From NCBI GenBank assembly GCA_963281255.1, contig OY725488.1, positions 3,354,285-3,418,284 on the forward strand: DNA of 64,000 nucleotides, given 5' to 3'. The first letter of the stretch is position 1; each line of letters starts with the position of its first letter. A model generated the notes under the pieces. That model did no database searches. It had not been told where the DNA came from and saw nothing but the letters and a program-made list of their open reading frames with translations. This DNA comes from Aphrocallistes beatrix. Lineage: Eukaryota > Porifera > Hexactinellida > Sceptrulophora > Aphrocallistidae. Below, piece after piece: positions 1 through 11,730 of this stretch. The position numbers and the translations under genes were made by a program.

Positions 1-186
1 AAATGGCCGCTGTGATATTAGTTATTGTATCTATAAAGAAATTATGATCATTTAAAAAATAATTGTTCAGACCCGACCATTTGTTCGTAAGTTATCGTAT
101 ATTATAGGTAAAGTTTCGACATTATACCTCTCTAGGCTCACGAAAGAAGTCGATGTCAAATCTTAAAAACTATTGAAGATATATGA
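1..186 (+). repeat. Family A internal fragment
   Basis: Non-coding sequence matching the interior of the TTAA-flanked repeat called family A here. The same words (GACCATTTGTTCGTAAG, TATTATAGGTAAAGTT) recur near 12250, 15780 and, reversed, 34970. It carries no gene. It is cut by the window start and abuts the 5' end of a second A copy. Confidence 0.75.
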
Positions 187-430
187 TACCTCCCTCGAAA
201 AACTTTGCCTGGAGTAAAAAAAAAATCTTTAATTGTTAATTTCATTGTATTACTGAGCGATCTACCATATGATTTTACGAGTTGGACGGTATTTATTTTG
301 ATTTTTATGAGTAAACCCTCTAAAGTTTAGCGTTACTAAAAATTGGAAAATTATTGGAGGTTTTTGACGCATTCATCAATTTGATTTTTACCTTATTTGA
401 TAATTTTTTAATGATATGGACCTTAACTGC
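187..430 (+). repeat. Family A 5' end
   Basis: Starts with a diverged form of the A terminus (ACCTCCCTCGAAAAAC) followed by the A subterminal sequence TTTGCCTGG and a poly-A run, as at 11802. It continues in A sequence to about 430, where Harbinger coding sequence takes over. The flanking TTAA is not preserved. Confidence 0.65.
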
Positions 431-439
431 AGCTGTGCT

Positions 440-1096
440 GAGAATACAGCCATCTGCTGAAACAAAACTTCCTGCTGTAACGGAAGTAAGTCTGCAGCCT
501 TCAAAAGTTCGACAGAATCATCTCGTTCATCAACAGTTCGCCTTCTCTTCCGACTTTTCTTTGATGTCTTATACGTTGTCGGTATTTCAATTTCTGGAGA
601 CTCTAAAATTGGAGTTCCTTCAAATTCATCTGGACCTGTAGCCGATGCTGTTGACGCTATTGCTGGTGCTTGAAAAAGATCAGCAGCACCTGAAATTCCA
701 CTGAAAGCATGGGTGTTTTGGAACATCTCTGTTACCCGATCTGCAGAGTCAGCAAAAATACTTCTATCTGCTGATAGGATTTGCATGTCCTCGTCTTCTA
801 CCTGCCCAGCACTGTTCGTACCCCTCCAGTCTTTCTGGCTTCCCTAAAGCTAGCATCAACTTTGGACTTAGCGTTTAGCTTTAGGTTGGTCCACTTTTTT
901 CTGATATCCTCTACAGCTCTGGCATTGCCATGTATTGAGTTGAGTTTGGCTGCGATATCTCTCCAGATTTGTTCCTCCTTTTGTTTTTGTCAGCGGAATT
1001 TCCTGACCCTCTCAATATATCACCTGCTGACTCAATTTCATTGATAAGACTGCACTCTTCTTCTCTGGTCCAATTTGCTTTTCGGGTTTTTTCCAT
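440..1096 (-). pseudogene. Harbinger Myb/SANT-like DNA-binding protein, frameshifted
   Basis: The second protein of PIF/Harbinger elements. In the family it binds the element ends and brings the nuclease to DNA in the nucleus. The N terminus starts at 1096 with MEKTRKANWTREEE, the first helix of a Myb/SANT-like domain. The second half of the domain (VEDIRKKWTNLKLNAKSK) lies near 885-840 in another frame, and the acidic and basic tail (KKSRKRRR near 560) is in a further frame. I therefore see at least two frameshifts, near 905 and 795. It sits downstream of the nuclease gene on the same strand. The family assignment is good; the gene is not functional as read. Confidence 0.75.
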
Positions 1097-1388
1097 TTGT
1101 TTCGGTATTGTTAATGCAAGTACTCAGCAGCAATTTATATACACGGGAGGATGCCGACTTACCATAACCACTAATGACACCATTTATTTTCGTAACACCA
1201 AATGACGCAGAAATCTTAACGTCGATCGAGTTAAATTTATTTTACTTCTCATATCCAATGTTTATATTTTGTCTAAGAGAGGTTTTCATTTTACAATATA
1301 CAAAGACACTTGTTGTTTATATGTTTTGTTTAATATAATGCATGAGATACTACTTATGCTCTTTGATAGCTCCTAAATTTAGATTAAT

Positions 1389-2366
1389 TCAACTAAAGTT
1401 GTGAATGGCAAACTGATCCCTGTAGTGTTTTGCAGCAATATGTCCAGTTTCCTCAAATGTAAACGGTTCATCCATAATGCTTGTATGATGGTCAATAGTG
1501 GAATCTTCCAACATGGGCTGCTTCCAAACAATAGCCATATTATGAAGAACAGCACAGGCAAGAATAATAGTGCAGACTTTATCTGGAGCCACCCGGATCT
1601 CGCCGTGAAGGCAATGAAATCTTCTCTTCCATCTCCCAAAGGTTTGCTCGATCAATACACGCGTTTTTTTGTGGGAGTAATTATAATTCTCTTGGGCATT
1701 TGAAGCAGGTTGTCAGTATGGAGTTAATAAATAGGGTTTCAGCATATACCCACTATCACCTAATATATGCTCACCAGCCAAGAAGTTATTCTCCACATAT
1801 TTTCCGACCTGAGAGAGCTTCCAAATACGTGAATCATGAACTGAACCGGGGAATCTTGCCAATACATCGGAAAATCTACCATCAGGTAGACAGATAGCTT
1901 GGACATTTATGGAGTGGTAGAAATGTCGGTTTACGTAATCTGCCTCATTTTCAGAAGGCTTTTGAATACGAACATGCGTTCCATCTACAAGTCCAAGAAC
2001 GCCGGGGAGGTTCGCGAGCTCATAAAACTGTGACTTAATCGTAGCCATGTCAGCAGAACCGGGCATGCTAATAAACTTCGAATATACCGATTGCAGTCCA
2101 AGTGCAACGGCTCTGATGTACCTGCAAGCTGAGGGCTGGCTCACGTGAACTCCATCACCACAAATAATCTGAAAAGTACCAGATGCAAAAAATTGTAGAG
2201 CAACACAAACTTGTACGTGTGGATGTGCAGCATGAGATCTATCAGTTGTATTAAGATGATCAACTATGATCTCTGTAATCTTTAATATTGCTGACCTTGA
2301 GAAGCGAAAACGCTGCATCAATTCTAGATCATCATAGAATTCCAGAGGATCACTACGATCTCTGAA

Positions 2367-2397
<31 letters not shown>

Positions 2398-2448
2398 GAG
2401 TGACTCTTCCGAATCTTCTGCTAAAAACAATTGGATCATTCCTGCCAT
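1389..2448 (-). pseudogene. HARBI1-like DDE nuclease (Harbinger transposase)
   Basis: DDE-type transposase of PIF/Harbinger elements. Residues read include LEFYDDLELMQRFRFSR near the N terminus, the first acidic motif GLVDGTHVRIQKP, the second FPGSVHDSRIW, GDSGYMLKPYLLTPY, and after a frame change the third motif IEQTFGRWKRRFHCLHGE with the terminal VLHNMAIVW. A better start than the obvious one at 2369 is the ATG at 2448 (MAGMIQLFLAEDSEES). It is joined to FRDRSDPLEF by an Arg-Glu run encoded by (GA)13, which is out of frame by one base as read. A second frameshift lies near 1700. The order of motifs and spacing fit HARBI1 closely. Confidence 0.85.
2371..2396. repeat. (CT)13 microsatellite in transposase coding
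   Basis: Thirteen CT units. On the minus strand they would encode alternating Arg-Glu near the transposase N terminus. A change in repeat number would shift the upstream ATG in or out of frame. Confidence 0.9.
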
Positions 2449-3009
2449 TTAGATGAGCCGAGAAAGGTGTATGATAATATTAATAAGAAATGAAAAAATG
2501 CATATAATTTTTTCATTATAAACCTAATTATACTAGAGTAATTTCATCGGAGTGCAAGTAAGATCACACTGGTATTTCACTAGTATAAGTTTTGCAATGT
2601 ACATTCCTAAACACATTCAAAAGATGTGTTGGTTGCCATAAAGTCTCCATGCTTCCTTTGATATTGGCTAGTGTAGAATAATTATAGATTACATACATAA
2701 AACAATGCATTTTCATAATAGAATTCAATCAAGTCAAAACAATCTTTAACCACAGATATTCTAAGACACTCACCAGGCATTCCAGGCGGTACAACTACAT
2801 ATATAGAAGCTATGTCTTACAAGAGTGGGTTAATCAATCTTCTTTGCTCCTAATATTGACATTAATGGCCTCAATTTTGCTCAAAAAGAAGAAATATAGT
2901 TTATTTTCACTAGATCAATAATAAATGACTACTTGCCATTACCAATATTATACTTCAGTTTTGTGTTTGATTAGTTTAATGCTATATTCTAATCATATTA
3001 ACCCTAACG

Positions 3010-3072
3010 TTATTTCTAAGTTCGATCTTAAGATCGATCTTAAGACTTAAGATCGATCTTAGTGCTTAAGAT
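3010..3072. repeat. Cluster of GATCTTAAGATC palindromes
   Basis: Overlapping self-complementary words (GATCTTAAGATCGATCTTAAG and a second copy) just inside the presumed right end of the Harbinger element. They could be terminal or subterminal transposase-binding sequence. The partner end near 430 does not show the same motif, so the role is unproven. Confidence 0.5.
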
Positions 3073-3095
3073 CTTAGTGAATACGGCTGCAGATA

Positions 3096-3458
3096 TCGAA
3101 AATCGAGTGGTCCTACGCTTATCCCATAATGATATGGAACAACTATTGAAATTTTCAACCTTCTATCTTAAGGCAATTTTGACTATTTTAATGACGGTCA
3201 ATTTTGAAAATTTATAGTCCGAAATATAGTGATTTGAAATATAACAAAGTTCAATTAATATAAACAATGTAAAATGAGTCATTGGGGAAAATAAAAGCAT
3301 TTATAGGCATATATTCGTAATTTATACTAATGCATTTAACATATTCGACCCAAATTTTGGGGAAAAAATGTTCGCTGAAAATAGAGAAATTTCTCAGAGG
3401 CCCCCTAATCCCGAATAATTTCAGCTGATTGTCAAGAAATAATTCATACTACTACTGC
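3096..3458 (-). repeat. Family A (minus copy), segment 1
   Basis: A-type interior in minus orientation (ATATCGAAAATCGAGTGG, shared with 33950). It stops exactly where the retroelement LTR begins at 3459. The same element appears to resume after 15195, so this is the left flank of the LTR-element insertion. Confidence 0.7.
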
Positions 3459-3659
3459 TGTTACAGAGTAGAGCAACAGTAGTTTAATTAACGTCGTAAG
3501 TACAATACAAAAAGTTACAAACAATAAAGATACTATACTCAGATTAAACTATATACTACTTAACAATTGCCTACTATACGTACTAAGTTTATACTAGTTA
3601 AGTAATACTGAATACCAGCTAATTTCCATGAATGCTTTATGAATATCTACTGTTCTACA
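3459..3659 (-). repeat. LTR at the 3' end of the gypsy fossil
   Basis: On the minus strand it starts TGTAGAACAG and ends CTCTGTAACA (TG...CA). A purine-rich tract (AGAGGGAGGGGG) lies directly upstream in element orientation. The first about 100 bases on the plus strand recur at 15098, which marks the other end. Confidence 0.75.
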
Positions 3660-3902
3660 TTACCCCCTCCCTCTAAACATCCACGCTCCTCTCTTTCCTC
3701 TGCACAACCCCTTCTCCGAGGATAACTCGTTGCCACATTCCGAAAAATTTTGTCGGTCTTGATTCTCTCGTAGATCGTCGCAATAAGGGATGACCAAAGT
3801 CACTTCAATGACTTCACTACTTGATATCTGTTGCTTAGGAACCTGTTGCTCCTCTTCATCCCCTAACAGGAGGGTTTGATCGCAATCACTTTTTTGCGTC
3901 AC
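3660..3902 (-). pseudogene. Gypsy fossil, C-terminal Pol tail
   Basis: Last coding piece of the fossil, ending in a basic glycine-rich tail (RGKRGAWMFRGRG) directly before the purine tract and LTR. It continues the piece at 7554-7945, from which it is separated by the P-element insertion and its target duplication. Part of a dead element. Confidence 0.65.
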
Positions 3903-3916
3903 AGATAAGGTTGATT

Positions 3917-6900
3917 CATAGCCTACTATACATAAGGCCTCACAGTAAAATATGAAATTTGGACCAGGGATGCGGTCGCCGCCGGGAAACGAAAATATGG
4001 TATTGCAATTTTAGATCAAATATAGTGACTTACTGCTTAAAAACAGCTACCTCAATAACTAGCAACTGTAATAAAGTAATACGTATACTCTCATTATACC
4101 ATTAATCTTTTTACTTTGTGAGTTTGAATACAGTCACATAACATATACTACACACAATACAGAAACTACTAGAAAACATCTATTTACTCTGGTAGATATA
4201 GTTACTTCACATAAGACAACTAACTCGTATCTAAATAATCAGGAATCGAACTTTTTCAATTTCCGCTTTTCTAATCCCTTTAAAGTAAGGCTCGAATTGT
4301 AATTCTTGACAAGATTTGCAATTAGACAATTTGCTTCACTCCGAACGAGACTTGATAGAATGGTAGAACCTTTTACATTACAAGAAGGACAAGTAGTTCT
4401 CCAACCTTCAAAACCACTATCAAGACCAGTTAGGGAGCCAAAAGCAAGTGTTACTAAAATCTTTCTTGTTTGACCTTCTATCAACAGGGACATAAGTTCA
4501 CTATTACTTTGGATTATAGTTAGAATCTTCCAAACAATAATTAAAGATTCCAATGCAAGCTCTGAAGGATACTTTAGACCACCACGATCAGAAAGCTGCA
4601 GTAGTTGGTACCGGAATTCGAAGGATTCATCTACTAGAATATCTTTGTCGATAATTAAAAGATATCGGCATATTAAGCACGGTGAAGAATGCTTAAGGTA
4701 TTGGTAGGCAGCATACCCAGCAATAAAAGCTAGTGACTGGAGTGTTGGGGTATCGCACTCAATGGCTGATACATCTGATAGAGCATCAAGAAAAGGATCA
4801 ATGTCAATTTCTGTATCTGTATGTACGCTATAAATGGGAGAGAAAGACTGAATAAATTCCTCCATAGAAATCTGGCTGGATGGTTGAGTGTTGGTATTAG
4901 AAAATAGAGTTAATAGATTGGAGATCTTCAAACGACGTTCAGCTTCTAAAATTTGAAGGTACGAAACATGGTAATTTGAGCCAGACATCATCCGATAAAG
5001 TCCGAAATGGTGCTCTAGTGGATCTGTCTGTAAGAAACGTGTTAAAATGTAAGCATATCCACACTTTCCAGTTAGATAATTAACTATTTGAGGGAGTACA
5101 ATGCACGCGTGTCTTAAGCTTGTAAAAGTTTGCTTGCTCAATTTGCCATCTTTCAAAGAGTGTGATTCCCAAGTCTCTAGCCAATTTACTATCCTGGTTA
5201 AAAAGATAAAGCGTTCGTCATTAACTGTGAAAGAGCGACATGAAGAATCATTTAAACGAGTATGCTTATATGGAACATTTACATTAAACATGTTCCATAA
5301 CGTGAGTAGAATTTTGACGAAACTAGAGGTGTTTGTTTTCAACTCACTGCAACGTTGATCATTTTGGAGAGCTAGAGCAGCAATCGTGGACTCATGGATT
5401 ACTTTCAGGACTAATTTGACATTTTGGCGTTCCAATACAGAAGGATAACATGATTTAAATGTCAATCGCGGAGCTAATTTTGCAAGACTCTCCTTCTCTG
5501 AGCTATAAAGGGCGCGTACATCTTGGAAAGAAGCGCAGCACACCTTTAAAGGAAATGAACAATAATCAAATCCAATATCGTCAAAATCGGGGTAGAAAAA
5601 ACACTTATAACTGGACTTCAGATTTAGCCAATTGTTTCGTACAGATTTCAAAATATGGACGAAATCGAAAGTGAGATACAGAGGCCTGTTAGGAACACAA
5701 GGATGAGGTACACATGTTTCAAGCTTACCAACAGGAGAGAATAGTTTGAATAACTTGACGTTAAGAGGATAGTTATCTGTTGAGATTACATCCACACATA
5801 AACCACAAGTTTCGATATCTTTAATACAAGCGAGTATGATGGGGAATATCTTCTCAGCGGAAAGAGAGGCACATGGTAATAGACGAACTATAGTAGACCA
5901 TTTTTTCTGGAGACTTGATACCATAATAGCGAATAGTCTTTATTGGATCTTCTGGGCTTAGACTAGAACCATATATCTTGCCTCCTTTATATGTGACATC
6001 AGATTTCACGTGAATTTCGTCCATTTGCATAACGATATGTTTCTCAGCTTCAGTGAAAGAATTTGTCGCTTGCTTGAGGAAAGGAAAGAATTCACACTCA
6101 AGTCCGAATGAAGAATACAACTTCTCCAAAGTGTTGACATGAGGCAGAGATAGACAAGCCATTTGTTGAAGATACTTATAACATGCTGGTGAAATTAAAT
6201 GTGCTTTAAGTGCCATAACCTGTGTGAGGATGTTGTACCTCCGCCTGTTTTTGGGTACAATACTGTTTTCAAGCTGACATTGGATGAATTGAAGCCTGGA
6301 TATTTCGGGGGAATCAGTTAACTCTAAATCACCATTAGATGAAAGTACTTTGTTAATGAGTAGTTGGATATTGTCCTTCGCTAAAGATAAAGTCTCATTA
6401 ACGGTCTTTGAAACAGATTCAGTGGACAGAACAGGACGAGGGGATTTAGAAATCTCACAGAGAATTGATTCAAGGTGTCGTATATCGCTGATAGAGCAAA
6501 TTGGAAGTGGTAATATTTCTCCATTGCGATAAGCTCTAACTGACAAATCGAAAGACACTAATAAATGGGCGTTGACAATGATATTGTGTTCTGTCAGTAG
6601 AGGTAGCATATAAATTAGACTATTATCATCTGGGTACCAAAAAGACCATGTTTTAGGTATGGAAAGCAAAGGTAACTTAGCTTGGATATCCTGGAAACAA
6701 TTGATCTGATATTTCTCTTTCTCTTCGCTCTCAGATGCCAGGCTAAGTGTTAATGCTTCATTGAACATTTCCTCATCTTTTGTGGTAGGTGACACACGTC
6801 TGCGCTTTGTGGAGATAATAGATTGAGAACAGATTGAAGGGTGTCCGGGTAGAAAAACTGGAACGGCATCATCTTTTAGCTTTGGGTTGACTCTTGGAAT

Positions 6901-7553
6901 TTCACGATAAGTACCATCTCCATTTGGAACTTTGTGAGTATACTCAACATCCTCCTGGCGAAAATGATTTACACACACGTAAACCCCCTTGAATGATTGT
7001 AAATCGTCTCTCCGAAGAACCTGAAGCCATCTGTGTCTTAGGTCATCTGGTTTCGAAGGTAGTTTAAAAACTGGGACACGGTCATCGTCGTTGTAGTTGC
7101 TGTTGCATCCGAAAACGGCACAACTGTTGGGCATCGTTAGAAAGAAACTAATAAATTAATGGTAGTAGCATAAATCAAATTATAAGGTTAATTAATTAAT
7201 AGGGAAATGGGCACTGTAGGGGCATTGGACTAATGGGAATGACATAAATAAATAACAAGATGGATTATTTAGCTGTAGAGCGAAATAAAAGTATAAATTT
7301 GCCATGTATGTTATATACCATAAACCACTTATTTATATTATGGGTGAATAACAACACAAAATTCTAAAATTAGCTTTGTCGTTAATATGCATATTTTTCG
7401 ATATATATCGACTGCTACTCACCGAAATATCTGTTTTTAAGCGGAATGTCACTAAATTTGATAAAAAATTGCAAATTTTGTTTCCCGTCGGCGACCGCAT
7501 CCCTGGTCCAAATTTCATATTTTACTGTGAGGCCTTATGTATAGTAGGCTATG
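3917..7553 (-). mobile_element. P-type transposon, nearly complete
   Basis: Bounded by inverted repeats of about 75 bp that differ at one position near their inner end. They start CATAGCCTACTATACATAAG on both strands. The 8 bases GGTTGATT precede the left end (3909-3916) and follow the right end, matching the 8-bp target duplication of P elements. It carries one gene on the minus strand, with THAP and P transposase parts. It is inserted in the Pol tail of the gypsy fossil and is clearly younger than it. The close match of its ends suggests a fairly recent insertion. Confidence 0.92.
4239..7134 (-). pseudogene. P-element transposase with THAP domain, one frameshift
   Basis: Starts at 7134 with a THAP zinc finger (MPNSCAVFGCNSN, two Cys, then CVNHF and the AVPVFLPG box). 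A central region and an RNase H-like catalytic region follow, with QMDEIHVKSDVTYKGG, then STDNYPLNVKLFKLFS and LYLTFDFVHILKSVRNNWLN. The C terminus holds LLQLSDRGGLKYPS and a CPSC motif. Total length, about 965 codons, is in the range of animal P and THAP9-like proteins. The reading frame shifts once near 5940: upstream SLSPEDPIKT, downstream LFAIMVSSLQKKWS. No other break was seen. In the family the protein binds the element ends and cuts and joins DNA in the nucleus. Confidence 0.9.
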
Positions 7554-7945
7554 GTTGATTCATCCAGGCAATTTTCAGGACCAGGTACCTTTCGACAGCG
7601 ATTTAAGTGTACCACCTTTTCTTGATTCAATTCAAGATCCCCCACGATTACGTTGGCTTTCTTCTTTTTCAAGACCCTCTTGTGGCTTTTGTACAATGGA
7701 GACAAAGAATCGCTGCGATTCTCATCCTTTACCAGTACCAGGTCCCCTGCTACAATATCCGATTCCGTTGCAATGCGGTTATAATTGTGTTTCATAGTTT
7801 CCTGAGCTTCGCATATATTATTGGATACATCTTCCCATAACGCTTGATTTCGGGTTACCGCCATTTTGACATAGCTACCAACATCTTCAAACTCTTCCTG
7901 AGCCACCGTTGGAATAAGCCAGATCAGATCTAAGTTCTTCTCCAT
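7554..7945 (-). pseudogene. Gypsy fossil, Pol C-terminal piece
   Basis: Contains a retroelement-like basic module (DIVAGDLVLVKDENRS...LNRCRKVPGPE), as found after the integrase core of gypsy Pol. It lies between the integrase core piece and the P-element insertion. Fossil. Confidence 0.65.
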
Positions 7946-8055
7946 ATATTACCTCGCTCGGAGAGTAACCAGTACTGCTATTAATTAACGCATTGCATTG
8001 AAGGTCACCTCATTTACTAAGCTTGGCCAATCTGTCTTTTCAATCTTCCTTTCTT

Positions 8056-8679
8056 CTAGCATACACCCCATACACTGTTTGAACGTTTGCGCCGTTCACT
8101 CTGCTTTCCGTCCCCTTCTGGTTGATATGGACTAGACCTGCGCTTTTCAATTCCCAACTCTTCGCATACTTCGCGTACCATCGTACAATCCACATTTCGA
8201 CCTTGGTCAGAGAGGAGAACTTGGGGGTAGCCATGCTGCAATACCCATCCATCCATAAAAGCTTTTACCACGCTCTTCGAATCTTGCCTCCGCAACGACA
8301 TAACCTCAACAAATTTTGAGAATAAATCTAACATAATCAGAACGTAACGAAAGCCCCCCGCCGCCCAAGGTAGAGTAGCAATATCGAACGACACCATTGC
8401 CCGAGGACGCTGACACTCATTAATAGGGATCAAGGGCTGCTTCCCATTCGAAGATCGCTTATTCCTAAGGTACACTAAACAATTCCTGCAAAACCTCTCA
8501 ACATATTTCACCATCCCTCTCCAAAAGTACCGAGGTTTGAGCAACTCGTATGTCCGATGCACTCCAGGATGAGACAGTCCGTGCACGAGGTCCAAAGTCC
8601 TTTCTCTAAGAGAGCGAGGGACAAACAGCGAACCGAAACGACATAATAATCCATCTCTCACCACCCAACCATCATGCAT
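8056..8679 (-). pseudogene. Gypsy fossil, integrase core
   Basis: Shows the integrase zinc-binding area (LVHGLSHPGVHRTYELLKPRYFWRGM, then CRNC) and the catalytic core beginning VSFDIATLPWA and LSDQGRNVD, with SSPYQPEGDG. This is the standard integrase layout of Ty3/gypsy elements. Fossil, same strand as the rest of the element. Confidence 0.85.
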
Positions 8680-9173
8680 AGCATTCTAATACACTAAGGC
8701 AATTATACTCTAATGAATTTCTGGACCATGGATTAAGATTAAGAGCTATTATGAATTCATTAATTTAAAGGCAATATTGAAGTTGATGATAGATTCAATG
8801 TAATAATTACTTGATGCATTGTAAAGTGTTTGTTTTAGGCTTTTAATTAAACCATCCCCCTTTTCTAGCCATCCTCTTTAGAGTTAGATTCATATATTAT
8901 TAATAATTAATGTGATTCATATATAGTCGTACATGCTAATGATTCAAAAATGTATAAAGAATCAATCAATAAAAGTTATGATAATTAAGAATAGATCTGG
9001 GCTTCATCATTAATTAGCATCAAACATCGAGTAAGTAAGCATTCTGATCTTTAACTTCACAGACTTTCAGACAGACGTCTCTAGAAACAGTTTAGCTAAG
9101 TAGGACATCTTATTGAAGAAACAGTAAAAGTAGTTGAATAACTAGAAGGTACAAAGAAAATCAATTACTTACA

Positions 9174-9700
9174 AGCGTGCTTCGCTTGCTTGCGATGCGC
9201 GGCTTGCAGACACTGCGTATCCGCAGATTTACCCAGTGGGCGCTTGGTGATATTAGAGAAACAATACGTCGCTTTCTTGTTTTGTACTAAGTACGCTGGA
9301 TGTGTCATTTGTCTACGGTTACATTAATGAAATCAGAACTGTAGCAGAAATTTTGTTCGTGATAAATATAATGTACTTTGTATTAAGTCAACTAATCCCG
9401 AATGTAAGCTCAATTTGAATATACAAAGTTCACATTGCTAAATATTATTATACTTAAATAATCAATTCCAGTCCATGTCGTTAAAAGTTATTTTATGATC
9501 GAATTAATTGGCCAGCACATTTTGTCACCTATCTCGGCGAGATGTGAACATTTCGCTTAGATCTTCGAACTTAATCCTAGATTCATCATTTGACACCTAC
9601 ATGCCAATTTTCGTATCTCTACGACTTGCCAATTCTTCAATCAATTCGGACAAACAAACAAAAAATGATCCTAGTGTTTTAATATATAAGATATTTTTTC
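9174..9700 (+). repeat. Hairpin-headed dispersed repeat (family S), copy 1
   Basis: Head TACAAGCGTGCTTCGCTTGC with diverged GC hairpins (9174-9242). The tail is CCAATTCTTCAATCAATTCG followed by an A/C-rich end. The middle differs from other S copies. No gene. It lies inside the P-like element. Confidence 0.55.
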
Positions 9701-10480
9701 GACTTAGTATTCTCTCGATTCAGATTCAGATCTCCTGAATAATATTTTCTAACTCGCATATCATTTACTACGCTGCATGACAATTGAATTGGATGTTTTT
9801 GTTTATATAACGCTTCAATAGCTAAATATTGGTTAATAATAAGGGAACGTTCAATCGAAGATTGATTGTCAACAATGTGAATTTTCAACATAAAGATGGA
9901 ATCAGAATTAGGTTTGTGGAGTATCCAACCGTTAAGAAGATCTATTAGGCTTAATTTGAAAACTATATCGGTAAAACAAGTAACTAGGAACTTAGCTTCA
10001 GTTTCTTGGAAGTCAATGCGACTCTCCTTATATGTAGCTTGAGTTGACTTCATCTCTTTGTCTTCTCTGGACAGTCTTGGAGGCTTTACTCTTCTGTCTG
10101 TAAGATAACTAGGACAATTGGGGAATATGCTGGGAACTGCATTTTGCTTAAGTGAAAGCTTCTTTCTAGGCATCTTCACTATCTTTTCGCCATCAAAAAA
10201 TCAAAAGCCCTCTCGATGTCTTCCTCTCGGAAATGATTGATACAAACCTAAGATTGAAAGAATCTATAATCGTCAGAGTCATACGAATATATAAATGAAA
10301 TTATCAGTCAAATTACCTTTAAGTATTTATTCATCTCATAGTATTAACCTTGGGCGAGGTATTACACGAAACAATTTCTCTCGAGTCTCAAAATCAGTCG
10401 GAAATAAAAAGGCTGAGGTGAATCCAACCTGGCTATGGTAATTCGACTTACACCCAGGCACAGCACAGGCCATAAACAAG
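9700..10480 (-). pseudogene. THAP-domain protein fragment of a P-like element
   Basis: The N terminus at 10480 reads MACAVPGCKSNYHSQVGF, the first half of a THAP finger. CINHFREEDIE near 10230 gives the second zinc-ligand half, and NAVPSIFPNCPSYL near 10140 is the AVPxIF box that closes a THAP domain. A 50-60-base gap between the halves has a plausible intron (GTAATT to CTTAG). The part after the THAP domain resembles the first region of the P transposase at 5854-7134 in layout. No catalytic residues are present. Either a decayed transposase or a THAP-only derivative. Confidence 0.7.
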
Positions 10481-11066
10481 AGAAAGCAGTCTAGTAGAAT
10501 AATTTAGAGCTTGTACAAGTCAGATATAGTATGCAGAGTAGAGTAAACTATCAACTACTCGACAATTTTCGTTATATACGTATACTAGACAGGATATTTG
10601 TCGCCTAAATTTCAGCCAATCAAATACATTCATTCATAGCTCTTAATCCTTATCCCTAGTCAATAAAATTTAGTCAGTATCATTGCCTTAGTGTATTAGA
10701 ATGCTATTCATTATGCTTCCTCAATTTCCCTTCTCCTACTTGACCTTTCTCTCTCAGTTGCCTAATCGCGTCCGACGACTCACAATCCATGGCCTGTTCC
10801 TCATTAACCCTTTCCCTAAATCTGTCTCTATCTCCTGTCAAGGCGTAAACATGCCGTAAAAATGCACTGCTTCATCGTTCACTTCAGAATCGAACACCAC
10901 CGAACTCCTGCTAAGGTAGTCTGCTGGACAATTTCTGCTCCCTCGTCTATATTCAATTGTATAGTGTAATGATTCCAGCTCTAGCTACCACCTTGAGAAC
11001 TTCCCCCGTGGATCTCTTTGTCCACGTATCCAGACAAGAGGATTGTGATCCGACAAAAAGACAACA

Positions 11067-11479
11067 TCAACAGCCGCTTCCAAATATTTCCTCCACTTGC
11101 GAGCCGCAAGAACAATCGCTAGAGTTTCGCGTTCCCCGGCACAGTACTTTTTCTGGGACTCGCTCAACATAAGAAAAGAAAGTTATTGGTTTCAATCTCC
11201 CATACCTATCCATCTGAGACAATACTCCACCCACTGCTTCTCCGAACGCATCAGCCTCTACGTGAAAAGCCTCGCTCCATGAAGGATAAGCTAGAGTCAC
11301 GGGGTTCCCTTCTAATGTTTCACACAGTTTAGCATAGCTTCGTTCACACGACTCATCCCAATCCCATTTGACTCCTTTTCTCGTGAGGCGAAATAGAGGG
11401 CTTGCTATATCCGCCATCCGAGGTAGAATTTCGCGATAATAATTTACCAATCCCAAGAAAGATTTTAATGTCCTTACAT
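11067..11479 (-). pseudogene. Gypsy fossil, RT/RNase H region
   Basis: Reads LKSFLGLVNYYREILPRMADIASPLF, the classic end of gypsy reverse transcriptase. RNase H sequence follows (FHVEADAFGEAVGGVLSQ). Further RT-like sequence (NKCKFGYQSIEFVGHLI) lies at 13386-13620, on the other side of the hAT-type insertion. Fossil. Confidence 0.8.
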
Positions 11480-11730
11480 CAGGGTTGGGTTTTGTCCTGT
11501 CCAAAATTGGTTTTGGACGGACAGTGGGAAAAACGATTTTTACCGGTCAATACTGATCAATACTGGTCAATACTATATCCTTGGATAATAAGAAACTGAA
11601 AACGTATATATATGGTTAGGATATTTTATTTTGAGTTGGTAATATGCTATTGACACTGGTTTACAATGAAACAGTAAAGTGATAAAATGTATGGTTTCAA
11701 ACAATTAAATTTTAATAAAGTATACGTATA

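Larger units (their letters stand above)
430..3095 (-). mobile_element. PIF/Harbinger transposon, decayed
   Basis: Holds the two genes typical of PIF/Harbinger elements, a HARBI1-like nuclease and a Myb/SANT-like DNA-binding protein, both on the minus strand. The left boundary is where family A sequence stops. The right part (2460-3095) is non-coding and ends in a cluster of GATCTTAAGATC palindromes that may be a terminal repeat. I could not define matching inverted repeats or the expected 3-bp target duplication, so both limits are approximate. Confidence 0.6.
8693..10713 (-). mobile_element. Short P-like element with THAP gene
   Basis: Ends share the inverted repeat TAGCATTCTAATACACTAAG followed by GCAAT. 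The flanks CATCATGC and CATTATGC form an 8-bp duplication with one mismatch, as expected for the P superfamily. It contains a THAP-type gene remnant on the minus strand but no catalytic region, so it is probably a deletion derivative. It is inserted in the gypsy fossil between the integrase and RT regions. The same terminal motif is found at 41666-41692 and 49845-49866. Confidence 0.7.
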
